Below, one piece after another: positions 26,796 to 35,923 of a DNA stretch of 64,000 nt. The position numbers and the translations under genes were made by a program. The stretch lies in NCBI RefSeq assembly GCF_009729075.1, contig NZ_VTGY01000012.1:1-64000 (forward strand). The letters are read 5' to 3'. The notes under the pieces are model-generated. The model ran no database searches. It saw only the letters and a list, made by a program, of their open reading frames with translations, and was not told where the DNA came from. Origin of the DNA: Mycolicibacterium sp. CBMA 226. GTDB lineage: Bacteria > Actinomycetota > Actinomycetes > Mycobacteriales > Mycobacteriaceae. Within the stretch, counting starts at the first letter, position 1; each line of letters opens with the position of its first letter.

Positions 26796-27530
26796 GTGAC
26801 TGACGCCACCGGGTCGACGCCCTCGCAGCACACCATCGCCGGCACCGTGCTGACCATGCCGGTGCGCGTCCGCAAGGCGACGCAACACATGGCGATGTTC
26901 TCGGTCGACGCAGACGCCGCGCAACGCATGATCGACTACAGCGGCCTGCAGGTGTGCCGGTTCCGCCCACGGCGTGCGGTCGCCGTGCTGATGCTCATGC
27001 ACTACGTCGACAGTGACCTCGGCGAGTACTACGAGTACGGCACCAACATCATGGTGAGCCCGCCCGGTTCGAACGCCTCGGGCCTGCGCGCCCTGCAGTC
27101 AGCCGGCGCCTTCATCCACCACCTGCCCGTCGACCAGGCCTTCACGCTGGAGGCCGGCCGGTCCATCTGGGGATATCCGAAGGTGATGGCGGACTTCGTC
27201 ATTCGGGATGGAAGAGGCTTCGGCTTCGACGTCACCATCGACGGCCAATTCGCCGTCGGGATGGACTTCCGGCCCGGCTTCCCGGTGCCCGCGCCGGCCA
27301 AACCGCAGGCGCCCCCGACCTATTCGCATCTCGACGGCGTCACTCGCGAGACCATCGGCGTGATGCGACCGTCCGGCGTGCGCTACCGGCCCGGGGGAGT
27401 GACGGTGCGACTCGGTGACCACCCCTATGCCCGGGAATTGGCGGCCCTCGGATTGCCGAAACGCGCCATGCTTTCCGGTTCCGCTGACAACGTAGACATG
27501 ACTTTCGCCGATGCTCAGGAGATCAAGTGA
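26796..27530 (+). CDS. Acetoacetate decarboxylase-superfamily protein (Rv3519-like)
   Basis: 244 residues, GTG start. The segment EAGRSIWGYPKVMADF corresponds to the acetoacetate-decarboxylase superfamily signature around the Schiff-base lysine, and the fold is otherwise consistent (repeated beta strands, no membrane helices). Members include decarboxylases and enzymes with other chemistry on beta-keto compounds. Order and length match Rv3519. The stop overlaps the cyp142 GTG start (GTGA), so both form one KstR-controlled unit. The actual reaction is unknown. Confidence 0.78.
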   Translation: MTDATGSTPSQHTIAGTVLTMPVRVRKATQHMAMFSVDADAAQRMIDYSGLQVCRFRPRRAVAVLMLMHYVDSDLGEYYEYGTNIMVSPPGSNASGLRALQSAGAFIHHLPVDQAFTLEAGRSIWGYPKVMADFVIRDGRGFGFDVTIDGQFAVGMDFRPGFPVPAPAKPQAPPTYSHLDGVTRETIGVMRPSGVRYRPGGVTVRLGDHPYARELAALGLPKRAMLSGSADNVDMTFADAQEIK

Positions 27531-28732
27531 CCAGTGTTATCACCCGCCCCGACGTTGAGCTGGCCGACGGGCGGTTCTACGCCGAGCGGGCAGCAGCACA
27601 CGAGGCCTACCGCTGGATGCGGGCCAACGAGCCGGTGTTCCGGGATCGCACCGGCCAGGCTGCGGTGACCACGTACCAGTCGGTGCTCGACGCCGAGCGC
27701 AACGCCGAGCTGTTCTCCAACGCCGGCGGCATCCGCCCCGACCAGCCGGGTATGCCGTACATGATCGACATGGATGATCCGGCGCACCTGGTGCGGCGCA
27801 AGCTCGTCAACGCCGGCTTCACCCGCAAGCGCGTCATGGACAAGGTGCCGTCCATCGGGCGGCTGGTCGACGCGCTCATCGACAACGTCTGTGAGAAGGG
27901 CGAAGCCGACTTCGTCAACGATCTGGCGGCCCCGCTGCCCATGGCCGTCATCGGCGACATGCTCGGTGTCGTGCCGCAGGAGCGGGAGATGCTGCTCAAC
28001 TGGTCGGACGAGTTGGTGTCGGGGCTGTCGTCGCACTTGGATGAGGCATCGATCCAGAAGCTCATGGAAACCTTTGCGGCATATACCGCTTTCACCATGG
28101 ACGTCATCAAAGACCGGCGGGCCAATCCCACCGACGACCTGTTCTCGGTGTTCATCAACTCCGAGGTCGACGGCCAGCGGATGGCGGACGACGAGATCGT
28201 CATGGAGACGTTGCTGATCCTGATCGGCGGCGACGAGACCACCCGGCACACGCTGTCGGGCGGCACCGAGCAACTGATGCGCAACCGCGATCAGTGGGAC
28301 CGCCTGGCCGCCGATCCGTCGCTCATGCCGGGTGCCGTCGAGGAGATGCTGCGCTGGACCTCGCCCATCAAGAACATGTGCCGCACCCTGACCGCGGACA
28401 CCGTCTTCTACGGCACCGAGCTGAAGAAGGACGAGAAGGTCATGCTGATGTTCGAGTCGGCGAACTTCGACGGTGAGCAGTTCGAGAACCCGGATGAATT
28501 TCACATCGACCGGAACCCCAACAGCCACTTGGCTTTCGGCTTCGGCACGCATTTCTGTATGGGCAACCAGCTGGCCCGGCTGGAGCTGCGCCTGATGACC
28601 GAGCGTCTGCTGCAGCGCCTGCCCGATCTTCGTCTGGCGGACGGCGCGGAAATACCGCTGCGCGCCGCCAACTTCGTCAGCGGCCCCGAGGCCATGCCGG
28701 TGGTCTTCACCCCGACTGCCCGGGTGCTCTAG
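27527..28732 (+). CDS. cyp142: Cytochrome P450 CYP142, sterol C26/C27-oxidase
   Basis: 401-residue P450 that oxidises the terminal methyl of the cholesterol or cholestenone side chain to the carboxylate, starting side-chain degradation together with or in place of CYP125. The heme loop is FGFGTHFCMGNQLARLE with the thiolate Cys at about residue 344, the I-helix is GGDETTRHT, and K-helix EEMLR is followed by SPIKNMCR. Sequence blocks such as NAGGIRPDQP, MIDMDDPAHL and APLPMAVIGDMLGV are those of M. tuberculosis CYP142. Tail-to-tail with the next gene, sharing CTAG. Confidence 0.93.
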   Translation: MTSVITRPDVELADGRFYAERAAAHEAYRWMRANEPVFRDRTGQAAVTTYQSVLDAERNAELFSNAGGIRPDQPGMPYMIDMDDPAHLVRRKLVNAGFTRKRVMDKVPSIGRLVDALIDNVCEKGEADFVNDLAAPLPMAVIGDMLGVVPQEREMLLNWSDELVSGLSSHLDEASIQKLMETFAAYTAFTMDVIKDRRANPTDDLFSVFINSEVDGQRMADDEIVMETLLILIGGDETTRHTLSGGTEQLMRNRDQWDRLAADPSLMPGAVEEMLRWTSPIKNMCRTLTADTVFYGTELKKDEKVMLMFESANFDGEQFENPDEFHIDRNPNSHLAFGFGTHFCMGNQLARLELRLMTERLLQRLPDLRLADGAEIPLRAANFVSGPEAMPVVFTPTARVL

Positions 28733-29103
28733 CCGAGGTTCATCGCGAGCACATCGACGGCGGCGTCGATGTGCGGGCAGATGGTGGGTCCGTGACGAGC
28801 GACCAACTGCGAGAGGGCCCGCGCGAGGTGCGGTCCCACTATGCCCGCGTCGAGCAGATCCTCGGCGATGACGATGTCGTTCACGACGTGGGCCGCCTTC
28901 AGGCGCCCGTCCGCGGCGACCTCGTAGCGCCAGTCGCCGATCTGGACCCGCTCGGGAGCGGAGCGGAACATCCCGCGCCGGCCCGGCGTATGCACGACGC
29001 CGGGCACCGCCCGAAAGACGTTGACCACGGCCGCGATTCCGGCCGGGCCGGCCAACGCCGCGGACACGGTGTCGCTCACGCGGGTGCTGTCGAACTCGGT
29101 CAT
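28729..29103 (-). CDS. Small conserved mycobacterial-type protein of unknown function
   Basis: 124 residues, no signal peptide or membrane helix. Visible features are an Ala-rich N-terminal helix, ERVQIGDWRYEVAADGRL followed by VVNDIVIAEDLL, and a C-terminal helix ending in a His/Cys segment (HGPTICPHIDAA). No named family could be assigned with certainty. It is the last gene of a three-gene unit with a sensor kinase and a YbjQ-like protein, overlapping the latter by 1 nt (TAATG). Its stop overlaps that of cyp142. A role linked to the YbjQ-like protein is inferred from coupling. Confidence 0.68.
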   Translation of the reverse strand: MTEFDSTRVSDTVSAALAGPAGIAAVVNVFRAVPGVVHTPGRRGMFRSAPERVQIGDWRYEVAADGRLKAAHVVNDIVIAEDLLDAGIVGPHLARALSQLVARHGPTICPHIDAAVDVLAMNLG

Positions 29104-29888
29104 TACCCGCTCATCGGCAGGACGAATGCCGGCGAGATGGTCTCGGGCTCGCCGATGCGCCGGACTGCGGTACCTGCGACGTAGAACTCCACGGTGTGGT
29201 GGCCCCACGCGTAGTTGGAGATGGCGAAGTGCACGCCGACAACACCGTTCGCGGCATCACGTTCAGCCTCCGCCTGCATGCGTGACATCGCCAACTCCCT
29301 GGCCTCGTAATTGCCCTGCGTCCACTGTGGCATCTCGGCGTTGCGACCCATCTGCTTCATGTTCTGCATGAACCCCTGCACAGCAACGTGATACACACAG
29401 TTGCCCATGACGAACGCCACGGGCATGAATCCCGATCGCAACAACGTCGTCAGGTCTTGGCCGGACAGGTGGCTGCTGAACGCCTGCCCGTTGGGACGGC
29501 GGTAGGCACCCGGTTTCGCGGTGTAGCGCACCGCAGTGCCCACCGCGATGAACTCGAGATGATCGGCCTCGCCGACGTGCCGCCAGTCGAGGCGGACACC
29601 GACCACGCCGTCGGCGCCCAGTGCGTCGGCCTCGGCCTGCATGCGCGCCATGGCATTCCACCGCGCGCGGTAGGTGGCCTCGGTCAGCACCGGCAGCTCC
29701 GACTGCTGACGCAGACCGGTGAACTGGTAGCCGACGTGGTACACCGACGCGCCCATCACGAGTTCCATCGGGGCGAATCCCGCGCCGTGCAGCAGCGCGA
29801 ATTCGTTGATCGACAGGTCGGAGGTGAACAGCTTGTCGGCGTGGGAGAGCCGCTCGCCGGCTATCGGATCGAGTGAATTGGGCTGCAT
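29103..29888 (-). CDS. Tandem YbjQ-like (heavy-metal-binding-type) domain protein
   Basis: 261 residues made of two related halves of about 110 residues. Each half has a 'GFAPMELVMG(A/N)xVYHV' strand-helix and a QAEAxxxxAxGVVGV segment followed by a strand with W/Y-G/E-HxxEF, the signature of YbjQ/UPF0145 domains, which form pentameric rings. The start ATG was chosen because GAGAGGA lies 8 nt upstream; a TTG further up overlaps the kinase. It lies 19 nt after the sensor kinase stop. The place between echA19 and cyp142 is that of Rv3517. Ligand and role are unknown. Confidence 0.75.
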   Translation of the reverse strand: MQPNSLDPIAGERLSHADKLFTSDLSINEFALLHGAGFAPMELVMGASVYHVGYQFTGLRQQSELPVLTEATYRARWNAMARMQAEADALGADGVVGVRLDWRHVGEADHLEFIAVGTAVRYTAKPGAYRRPNGQAFSSHLSGQDLTTLLRSGFMPVAFVMGNCVYHVAVQGFMQNMKQMGRNAEMPQWTQGNYEARELAMSRMQAEAERDAANGVVGVHFAISNYAWGHHTVEFYVAGTAVRRIGEPETISPAFVLPMSG

Positions 29889-29907
29889 CTGCGTGGTCCT
29901 CTCGTAG

Positions 29908-31158
29908 TCAGGCAACCGATTGCCGGCCGGCGGTCCTGGCTGGCACAGCGATGGAGATGACGGTCCCGGGTGAACCCGTCACCGCGAATTCGCCGCCGGT
30001 GGCAAGCACTTTCGTGCAGATCGAGGCGAACCCGATGTGGCCGTCCTCGACGCTCTGCGCGAGCCGGTCCGGCGGGATACCGACACCGTCGTCCGCGATC
30101 CGCAGTTCGGCCCGGCTTCCGTTGTGCGCCAGCCGGAATCGCAGGTTGTCGGCCTGAGCGTGTTTGATCGCGTTGGTCGAGAACTCCCGGGCCGCGCTGT
30201 AGAGCAGGTAATCGGCATCGGTGCGCAGGTCGTCCGGCCAGCCGTCGGCATCCAGCTGGACCCGCATGCCGGTCCGGGCGCCGATGCTGTCGGCCAGTGA
30301 CGCGATGGCGGCCTTCAGGCCGGCGCGGGCCAGCACCTCGGGATGCAGTTCGCGCACGACGTCGCGCAGCAGCCGCGAGGACTCGGCAAGCGCGAAGTCG
30401 ACACGGTCCATGCCTTCGACGGACCCGTCGCGGACGTCTTCCATGTCGTGCCGCGCCACCAGGACGTACTGCAACGCGCCGTCGTGCAGGCGCTCCGAGA
30501 GGGATTGGCGTTCCCGCTTCTCCAGACTGATGACCTCTTCGAGCAGGCGGGTGCGCTCCTGAGCCAGCCCGACGATGGTCCTGGTCTTGGCTTGCTGAAT
30601 CCAGGACAGCGCGACCGACCCGGCGGCCAGGCCGAACACGATCGCGGTGCGCAGCAGGATCGAGCCCCAGGGTTCGTTGCCGTTGGCTTCTCGGTCGATC
30701 CAGTTCACGACGAAGAACGTGAAGACGGTGGGGATCGCGACCATGGTGCTGACGGCGGGATCGAGCTGGGCCGCCGCGATCAGCGGGATCAGGAACAGGC
30801 CGTGCTGCAACACGTCGGATGTCCAGGTCTCCGGTGAGCTGAGCCCGGTTTCCACCGAGATGACGGCCACCACCGTCAGATCCGCGCACAGCATGAGCAG
30901 CGACACCGCGCGCTGGGTGCGCTGGTCGGAGTGATCGGCGGACCGCTGCGCCCACCACGCCCACACCGTGAGCGAGGCGATGTAGGCCGCCAAGATTCCC
31001 CAGTGCAGCCAGCGGTTGGCGCTCGGCGGCTGCAGCAGCAGGCCGGTTCCGATGAACACCGCCAGGAGAATGCGGAGCGCGAACTGCAGCAGTAGGCCCC
31101 GCAACAGCGACACGTCGGCAGCCGGCACCGGTCCCGGTGACCCACCGCGTTCAGGCAT
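29908..31158 (-). CDS. Orphan NarL-type sensor histidine kinase
   Basis: 416 residues. Five or six hydrophobic helices occupy roughly residues 18-185 (membrane sensor without a large external domain), followed by a short coiled coil, the HisKA_3 box SLSERLHDGALQYVL with His225, the N box FSTNAIKHA and the G box ADDGVGIP. No response regulator lies within several kilobases; downstream are the YbjQ-like and small unknown genes instead. The partner regulator must be elsewhere, or the kinase has another output. An imperfect 24-bp hairpin separates it from the epimerase gene upstream. Confidence 0.85.
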   Translation of the reverse strand: MPERGGSPGPVPAADVSLLRGLLLQFALRILLAVFIGTGLLLQPPSANRWLHWGILAAYIASLTVWAWWAQRSADHSDQRTQRAVSLLMLCADLTVVAVISVETGLSSPETWTSDVLQHGLFLIPLIAAAQLDPAVSTMVAIPTVFTFFVVNWIDREANGNEPWGSILLRTAIVFGLAAGSVALSWIQQAKTRTIVGLAQERTRLLEEVISLEKRERQSLSERLHDGALQYVLVARHDMEDVRDGSVEGMDRVDFALAESSRLLRDVVRELHPEVLARAGLKAAIASLADSIGARTGMRVQLDADGWPDDLRTDADYLLYSAAREFSTNAIKHAQADNLRFRLAHNGSRAELRIADDGVGIPPDRLAQSVEDGHIGFASICTKVLATGGEFAVTGSPGTVISIAVPARTAGRQSVA

Positions 31159-31171
31159 GTCTCACTTCTTT

Positions 31172-31226
31172 CGTGATTTGTGCACGATTTTCCGCGATGG
31201 CGGCGGAAAAGCGTGCACGAATCACG
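31172..31226. terminator. 24-bp hairpin between epimerase and sensor kinase genes
   Basis: Arms 31172-31195 and 31203-31226 pair with two mismatches; the left arm starts CGTGATTTGTGCACGA. The right arm covers the epimerase stop codon. It belongs to the same type as the hairpin at 21808, but lies between two genes read in the same direction, so it would separate their transcripts. Confidence 0.6.
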
Positions 31227-32190
31227 TAAAAGATTCGACGATGGACTCTCGGGGGTCGCGCCACGTGAGGCTCAGGTCGGACAACGTCATGCTGTCGTCG
31301 GTGGGTACGGCGGCCGTCAGCAGCACGGCGGCTTCGTAGCTCAGGCCCTCGGCCAGGGTCACCCAGCGTCCCGCGATATCCGATACCCGGCCGACGCCGC
31401 GAAACAGGCTTGGCGACAACGGTATCCGGCGGATCGGCCGACCCAGAGCCGACTGCAGGGCGTCGACCATCTGGTTGAACGTCAGCAGCACGCCGCCGCA
31501 GACGTAGCGCTTCGGGCCGCGGCCGGGCCGCATCAACGCCGTGTGGACGCGGGCCACGTCGCCGACGTCGATCATCTGCATGCCGCCGCGCAGGCGCGGC
31601 GCGACGCGGTACCGCACGATCGGATCCCAACCACGTTGTGTCACACCGACTGCCGTGTGGAAGGCCGGCCCGACGACCGACGACGGATACGTCACGACGA
31701 CCGGTGCGCCCCCGGACTGCAGTCGCCGCGCCGCGTTGTCGGCGTAGGCCTTGGTGCGGGCGTAGTCGCTGCGGCCGGGGGCCGGGGGACTATCGGGTCC
31801 GATGACGCCGTCGGGCGGCGGGAAGAGCGAACTGTACGACGACACCGAGACCACGGGGTCCAGCCCGAGCTCACACGCCTGCGTCAGCAGGGCCTCGGTG
31901 GCGTAGGCGTTGATCTCCCACATCAGCTGGGTGCGGCGGCTGTCGGTGCCGACGACGCCGGCCGCGTGCAGCGCGGCGTCGCACCCGGCCAGTAGTTCGG
32001 AAACCGTTGCGGGATCGCGGATATCGCCGACCAGAACCTCGACGGGGCCCACCTGGGCCAGCGCGTCGAGGGCTGGGTCGTCGCTGCCGCCGGGAACCAC
32101 CAGCAGCCGGACAGTGTGCCCGGCTGTCAGTAGAGCGCGGACGGTATGGGCACCGACATAGCCGGTGCCGCCCGTCACTGCGATGTGCAT
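31222..32190 (-). CDS. NAD-dependent epimerase/dehydratase-family (extended SDR) protein
   Basis: 322 residues, extended SDR fold: GGTGYVGAHTVRALL at residues 6-20, DIRDPATV, HAAGVVG, catalytic Ser region SVSSYSSLF and YARTK with the Tyr/Lys pair, then TYPSSVVGPA. Members act on nucleotide sugars or on 3-beta-hydroxysteroids. It is joined to echA19 by a TGATG overlap and so is under the same KstR promoter, which makes a sterol-related substrate attractive but unproven. Confidence 0.8.
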   Translation of the reverse strand: MHIAVTGGTGYVGAHTVRALLTAGHTVRLLVVPGGSDDPALDALAQVGPVEVLVGDIRDPATVSELLAGCDAALHAAGVVGTDSRRTQLMWEINAYATEALLTQACELGLDPVVSVSSYSSLFPPPDGVIGPDSPPAPGRSDYARTKAYADNAARRLQSGGAPVVVTYPSSVVGPAFHTAVGVTQRGWDPIVRYRVAPRLRGGMQMIDVGDVARVHTALMRPGRGPKRYVCGGVLLTFNQMVDALQSALGRPIRRIPLSPSLFRGVGRVSDIAGRWVTLAEGLSYEAAVLLTAAVPTDDSMTLSDLSLTWRDPRESIVESFT

Positions 32191-32990
32191 CAGCGCATCT
32201 TGAACTGTGGTGCGCGCTTCTCCTTGAAGGCCAGCGGGCCTTCCTTGGCGTCGTCCGACAGGAACACGGGGATGCCGTTGGCGGTGTCGGGCTTGAAGGC
32301 ATCCAGCTCGTGCATGCCCTCGGTCTCGCGGATGGTCTTCAGGATGGCCTGCACCGCCAGTGGACCGTTGTTGTTGATCACCTCGGCGACCTCGAGAGCC
32401 TTCTCCAGCGCGGTGCCGTCCGGAACCACATATCCGATCAGCCCGTAGTCCAGGGCCTGCTGGGCGGTGATGTGCCGGCCGGTCAGCAGCATGTCGCACG
32501 CGATGGTGTACGGAATCTGGCGCACGAGGCGCACTGCCGAACCACCCATCGGGTACAGGCTCCACTTGGCCTCGGAGATGCCGAACTTGGCACTCTCACC
32601 GGCGATGCGGATGTCGGTGCCCTGCAGGATCTCGGTGCCGCCCGCGATGGCCGGGCCCTCGACCGCGGCGATCAGCGGCTTGGTCAGGCGGCGGCCCTTG
32701 AGCAGACCGTCGATGCGCGACGGGTCGTAGCTGCCGTCCTTGAACGAGTCGCCCGGCGGCTTCTTGGTGGCGCCCTTGAGGTCCATCCCCGCGCAGAAGT
32801 AGCCGCCGGCACCCGTGAGGATGCAGGTGCGGATTTCCGGATCGTTGTCGACGCGGTCCCAGGCTTCGACCATTATCGAGAGCATCTCGCCAGAGAGGGC
32901 GTTGCGGGCCTCGGGCCGGTTCAGCGTGACGATCAGCGTGTGTCCGCGCTGCTCAATGAGGGCGTCGGCGGCTTTTTCGGGTGCGCTCAC
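32190..32990 (-). CDS. echA19: Enoyl-CoA hydratase EchA19
   Basis: 266-residue crotonase-family hydratase acting on a C24 sterol enoyl-CoA in side-chain beta-oxidation; M. tuberculosis EchA19 gives the product epimeric to that of ChsH3. Crotonase features: NRPEARNAL, oxyanion-hole [13 protein letters not shown] and [20 protein letters not shown], with the acidic residue region [16 protein letters not shown]. Long blocks ([17 protein letters not shown], [28 protein letters not shown]) match EchA19. The GTG giving [11 protein letters not shown] was taken as start; a TTG lies 9 nt earlier. Divergent from fadD19. Confidence 0.92.
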   Translation of the reverse strand: MSAPEKAADALIEQRGHTLIVTLNRPEARNALSGEMLSIMVEAWDRVDNDPEIRTCILTGAGGYFCAGMDLKGATKKPPGDSFKDGSYDPSRIDGLLKGRRLTKPLIAAVEGPAIAGGTEILQGTDIRIAGESAKFGISEAKWSLYPMGGSAVRLVRQIPYTIACDMLLTGRHITAQQALDYGLIGYVVPDGTALEKALEVAEVINNNGPLAVQAILKTIRETEGMHELDAFKPDTANGIPVFLSDDAKEGPLAFKEKRAPQFKMR

Positions 32991-33034
32991 GGGTATCAAC
33001 TTCCGGTCTCGAGATCGTTAGACTTGTCACAAAA

Positions 33035-33048
33035 TGTAACACGTTCTA
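33035..33048. promoter_or_regulatory. KstR operator between echA19 and fadD19
   Basis: TGTAACACGTTCTA matches the consensus exactly and is identical to the box between fadE26 and fdxD. It ends 11 nt before the fadD19 GTG and lies 45 nt from the echA19 start. Confidence 0.85.
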
Positions 33049-33059
33049 GTTTATGTAAC

Positions 33060-34721
33060 GTGGCTCTGAACATCGCAGATCTCGCCGAGCACGCCATCGA
33101 TGCTGTGCCGGACCGTGTCGCACTCATCTGTGGCGACGAACAGCTGACCTACGCCCAGTTGGAGGAGAAGGCCAACCGCCTGGCCCACTACCTCCAGTCG
33201 CAGGGCGTGAAGAAGGACGACAAGGTTGGGCTGTACTGCCGCAACCGCATCGAGATCGTGATCGGCATGCTCGGCATCGTCAAAGCCGGCGCGATCCTCG
33301 TCAACGTCAACTTCCGCTACGTCGAGGGCGAACTGAAGTACCTGTTCGACAACTCGGACATGGTCGCGCTGATCCATGAGCGCCAGTACTCCGACCGCGT
33401 CGCCAACGTGCTACCCGAGCTGCCGCTGCTCAAGACGATCCTGGTGGTCGAGGATGGGAGTGAAGGACCAGCCAGCGACTACCACAGGTATGGCGGCGTC
33501 GAGTTCTACTCCGCCATCGCCGACAGCTCGCCCGAGCGGGACTTCGGTCCGCGCAGCGAGGACGACATCTACCTGCTGTACACCGGCGGCACCACCGGCT
33601 TCCCCAAGGGCGTCATGTGGCGCCACGAGGACATCTACCGAGTGCTGTTCGGCGGCACCGACTTCGCCACCGGCGAGCCCGTCGCCGACGAGTACGACCT
33701 GTCCAAGCAGGCCGCCGCCAACCCGCCGATGATCCGGCTCCCCATCCCGCCGATGATCCACGGCGCGACGCAGTCCGCCACCTGGATGGCGCTGTTCACT
33801 GGCCACACCGTGGTGCTGATGCCGGAGTTCGACGCCGACGCCGCGTGGCGAATGATCCACGAGCACAAGGTGAATCTGCTGTTCTTCACCGGTGACGCGA
33901 TGGCGCGGCCGCTGCTGGACGCGCTGCTGGCGCACCAGGACGCCGGCAACGAATACGACCTGTCGTCGCTGTTCCTGCTCGCGAGCACCGCCGCGCTGTT
34001 CTCGACCAGCCTCAAGGAGAAATTCCTCGAGCTGCTGCCGAACCGGATCATCACCGACTCCATCGGATCCTCGGAGACCGGCTTCGGTGGCACCAGCATC
34101 GTGGCGAAAGGTCAGTCGCACACCGGCGGCCCGCGCGTCACCATCGACAAGAACACCAAGGTCCTCGACGAGGACGGCAACGAGGTGGTGCCGGGTTCGG
34201 GTCGGCGCGGCATCATCGCCAAGTGCGGGCACATCCCGGTCGGTTACTTCAAGGACGAGAAGAAGACCGCCGAGACCTTCAAGACCATCAACGGCGTCCG
34301 GTACGCGATCCCCGGTGACTACGCCGAGGTCGAGGCCGACGGCAGCGTGACGATGCTGGGCCGTGGCTCGGTGTCGATCAACTCCGGTGGCGAGAAGATC
34401 TACCCCGAAGAGGTCGAGGCCGCACTCAAGGGACACCCGGATGTGTTCGACGCCTTGGTCGTCGGCGTTCCGGATCCCCGGTTCGGTCAGCATGTCGCTG
34501 CTGTCGTGCAGCCCCGTGAGGGCACCCGGCCGGCGTTGGCCGACCTGGACGCGTTCGTCCGCAGCGAGATCGCCGGCTACAAGGTGCCGCGCAGCCTGTG
34601 GCTCGTCGACGAGGTCAAGCGGTCCCCGGCCGGCAAGCCCGACTACCGCTGGGCCAAGGAACAGACCGAGGCCCGCCCGGCCGACGAGGTACACGCGAAA
34701 CACGCCGGCGCACAGGCCTAG
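33060..34721 (+). CDS. fadD19: Sterol side-chain acyl-CoA ligase FadD19
   Basis: 553-residue ANL-superfamily ligase that adenylates and thioesterifies the full-length (C8) sterol side-chain carboxylate. The P-loop is LLYTGGTTGFPKGVMWRHED, with the downstream motifs DSIGSSETGFGG, VSINSGGEKIYPEEVE and the catalytic Lys region VKRSPAGKPDYRWAK. Long identical blocks to M. tuberculosis FadD19 (VNVNFRYVEGELKYLFDNSDMV and others) support the symbol. GTG start with no ribosome-binding site and the KstR box 11 nt upstream suggest a leaderless message. Confidence 0.93.
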   Translation: MALNIADLAEHAIDAVPDRVALICGDEQLTYAQLEEKANRLAHYLQSQGVKKDDKVGLYCRNRIEIVIGMLGIVKAGAILVNVNFRYVEGELKYLFDNSDMVALIHERQYSDRVANVLPELPLLKTILVVEDGSEGPASDYHRYGGVEFYSAIADSSPERDFGPRSEDDIYLLYTGGTTGFPKGVMWRHEDIYRVLFGGTDFATGEPVADEYDLSKQAAANPPMIRLPIPPMIHGATQSATWMALFTGHTVVLMPEFDADAAWRMIHEHKVNLLFFTGDAMARPLLDALLAHQDAGNEYDLSSLFLLASTAALFSTSLKEKFLELLPNRIITDSIGSSETGFGGTSIVAKGQSHTGGPRVTIDKNTKVLDEDGNEVVPGSGRRGIIAKCGHIPVGYFKDEKKTAETFKTINGVRYAIPGDYAEVEADGSVTMLGRGSVSINSGGEKIYPEEVEAALKGHPDVFDALVVGVPDPRFGQHVAAVVQPREGTRPALADLDAFVRSEIAGYKVPRSLWLVDEVKRSPAGKPDYRWAKEQTEARPADEVHAKHAGAQA

Positions 34722-34749
34722 TCGCGCCGGCTCGACAAGGAACACGAGA

Positions 34750-35871
34750 ATGAAAACCGAACTCTGCGAACGCTTCGGGATCGAGTACCCGATATTCGTC
34801 TTCACGCCGTCGGAGAAGGTGGCCGCCGCCGTCAGCCGCGCCGGTGGCATGGGCGTGCTGGGCTGCGTCCGCTTCAACGACGCCGACGACCTCGAGAACG
34901 TCCTGCAGTGGATGGACGCCAACACCGACGGCAAGCCGTACGGCGTCGACATCGTGATGCCGGCCAAGGTCCCCACCGAGGGCACCAGCGTCGACATCAA
35001 CAAGCTGATCCCACAGGGGCACAAGGACTTCGTGGCGAAGACCCTCGCCGATCTCGGCGTGCCGCCGCTGCCCGCGGACGAAGAGAAGAACGAGGGCGTG
35101 CTGGGCTGGCTGCACTCGGTGGCCCGCAGCCACGTCGAGGTGGCGCTCAAACACCCGATCAAGCTGATCGCCAACGCACTCGGCTCGCCACCGAAGGACG
35201 TCATCGACCAGGCCCACGCCGCGGGTGTTCCGGTGGCCGCATTGGCCGGCTCCGCGAAGCATGCGGCGCGGCACGTCGAGAACGGTGTCGACATCGTCGT
35301 CGCCCAGGGACACGAGGCCGGTGGCCACACCGGTGAGATCGGATCCGTCGTGCTGTGGCCGGAAATCGTTGACGCCCTTGGTGGTGCGGCCCCGGTGCTC
35401 GCCGCCGGTGGCATCGGCACGGGACGGCAGCTGGCTGCCGCGCTGGCGCTGGGCGCGCAGGGTGTCTGGATGGGTTCGGCGTTCCTGACCTCGGCCGAAT
35501 ACGACCTCGGTGTGCGCCTGGAGTCGGGCGTTTCCGTTGTGCAGCAGGCAATGCTGAACGCGACCTCGGCCGATACCGTCCGCCGCAAGATCTACACCGG
35601 CAAGCCGGCCCGGCTGCTCAAGAGCCGCTGGACCGACGCCTGGGACGCCGAGGGGGCGCCCGATCCGCTGCCGATGCCGCTGCAGAACATCCTGGTCAGC
35701 GAGGCCCATCAGCGGATGAACGAGTCCGGTGACCCGACCGCGGTCGCCATGCCGGTCGGTCAGATCGTCGGCCGGATGAACGAGATCCGTCCGGTCGAGG
35801 TCATCATCGCCGAGCTGGTCGCGGAGTTCGAGGCCGCCACCAAGCGCCTGGACGCCATCCGCGACAACTGA
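34750..35871 (+). CDS. Nitronate monooxygenase-family flavoprotein
   Basis: 373-residue TIM-barrel flavoprotein of the NMO/2-nitropropane dioxygenase family (also close to FabK-type enoyl reductases). Visible signatures: GGMGVLGCVRF near the N terminus, QGHEAGGHTGEIGSV with the conserved His, PVLAAGGIGTGRQ and GAQGVWMGSAFL for FMN-phosphate binding. It begins 28 nt after fadD19 and probably shares its KstR promoter. In sterol catabolism an enoyl reductase or nitronate detoxification role is possible; no evidence decides. A stem-loop follows the stop. Confidence 0.83.
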   Translation: MKTELCERFGIEYPIFVFTPSEKVAAAVSRAGGMGVLGCVRFNDADDLENVLQWMDANTDGKPYGVDIVMPAKVPTEGTSVDINKLIPQGHKDFVAKTLADLGVPPLPADEEKNEGVLGWLHSVARSHVEVALKHPIKLIANALGSPPKDVIDQAHAAGVPVAALAGSAKHAARHVENGVDIVVAQGHEAGGHTGEIGSVVLWPEIVDALGGAAPVLAAGGIGTGRQLAAALALGAQGVWMGSAFLTSAEYDLGVRLESGVSVVQQAMLNATSADTVRRKIYTGKPARLLKSRWTDAWDAEGAPDPLPMPLQNILVSEAHQRMNESGDPTAVAMPVGQIVGRMNEIRPVEVIIAELVAEFEAATKRLDAIRDN

Positions 35872-35923
35872 ACGCTCATTCTGCGTGCCCGGTGCTGACA
35901 AGCGCCGGGCACGCGGGCGTTCA
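35869..35923. terminator. Bidirectional terminator between convergent genes
   Basis: A 14-bp stem (35883-35896 with 35901-35914, one G-U pair, loop GACA) is enclosed by an outer TGAACGC/GCGTTCA pair. It overlaps the ends of the NMO-family gene and the LpqN-like gene. Confidence 0.65.
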
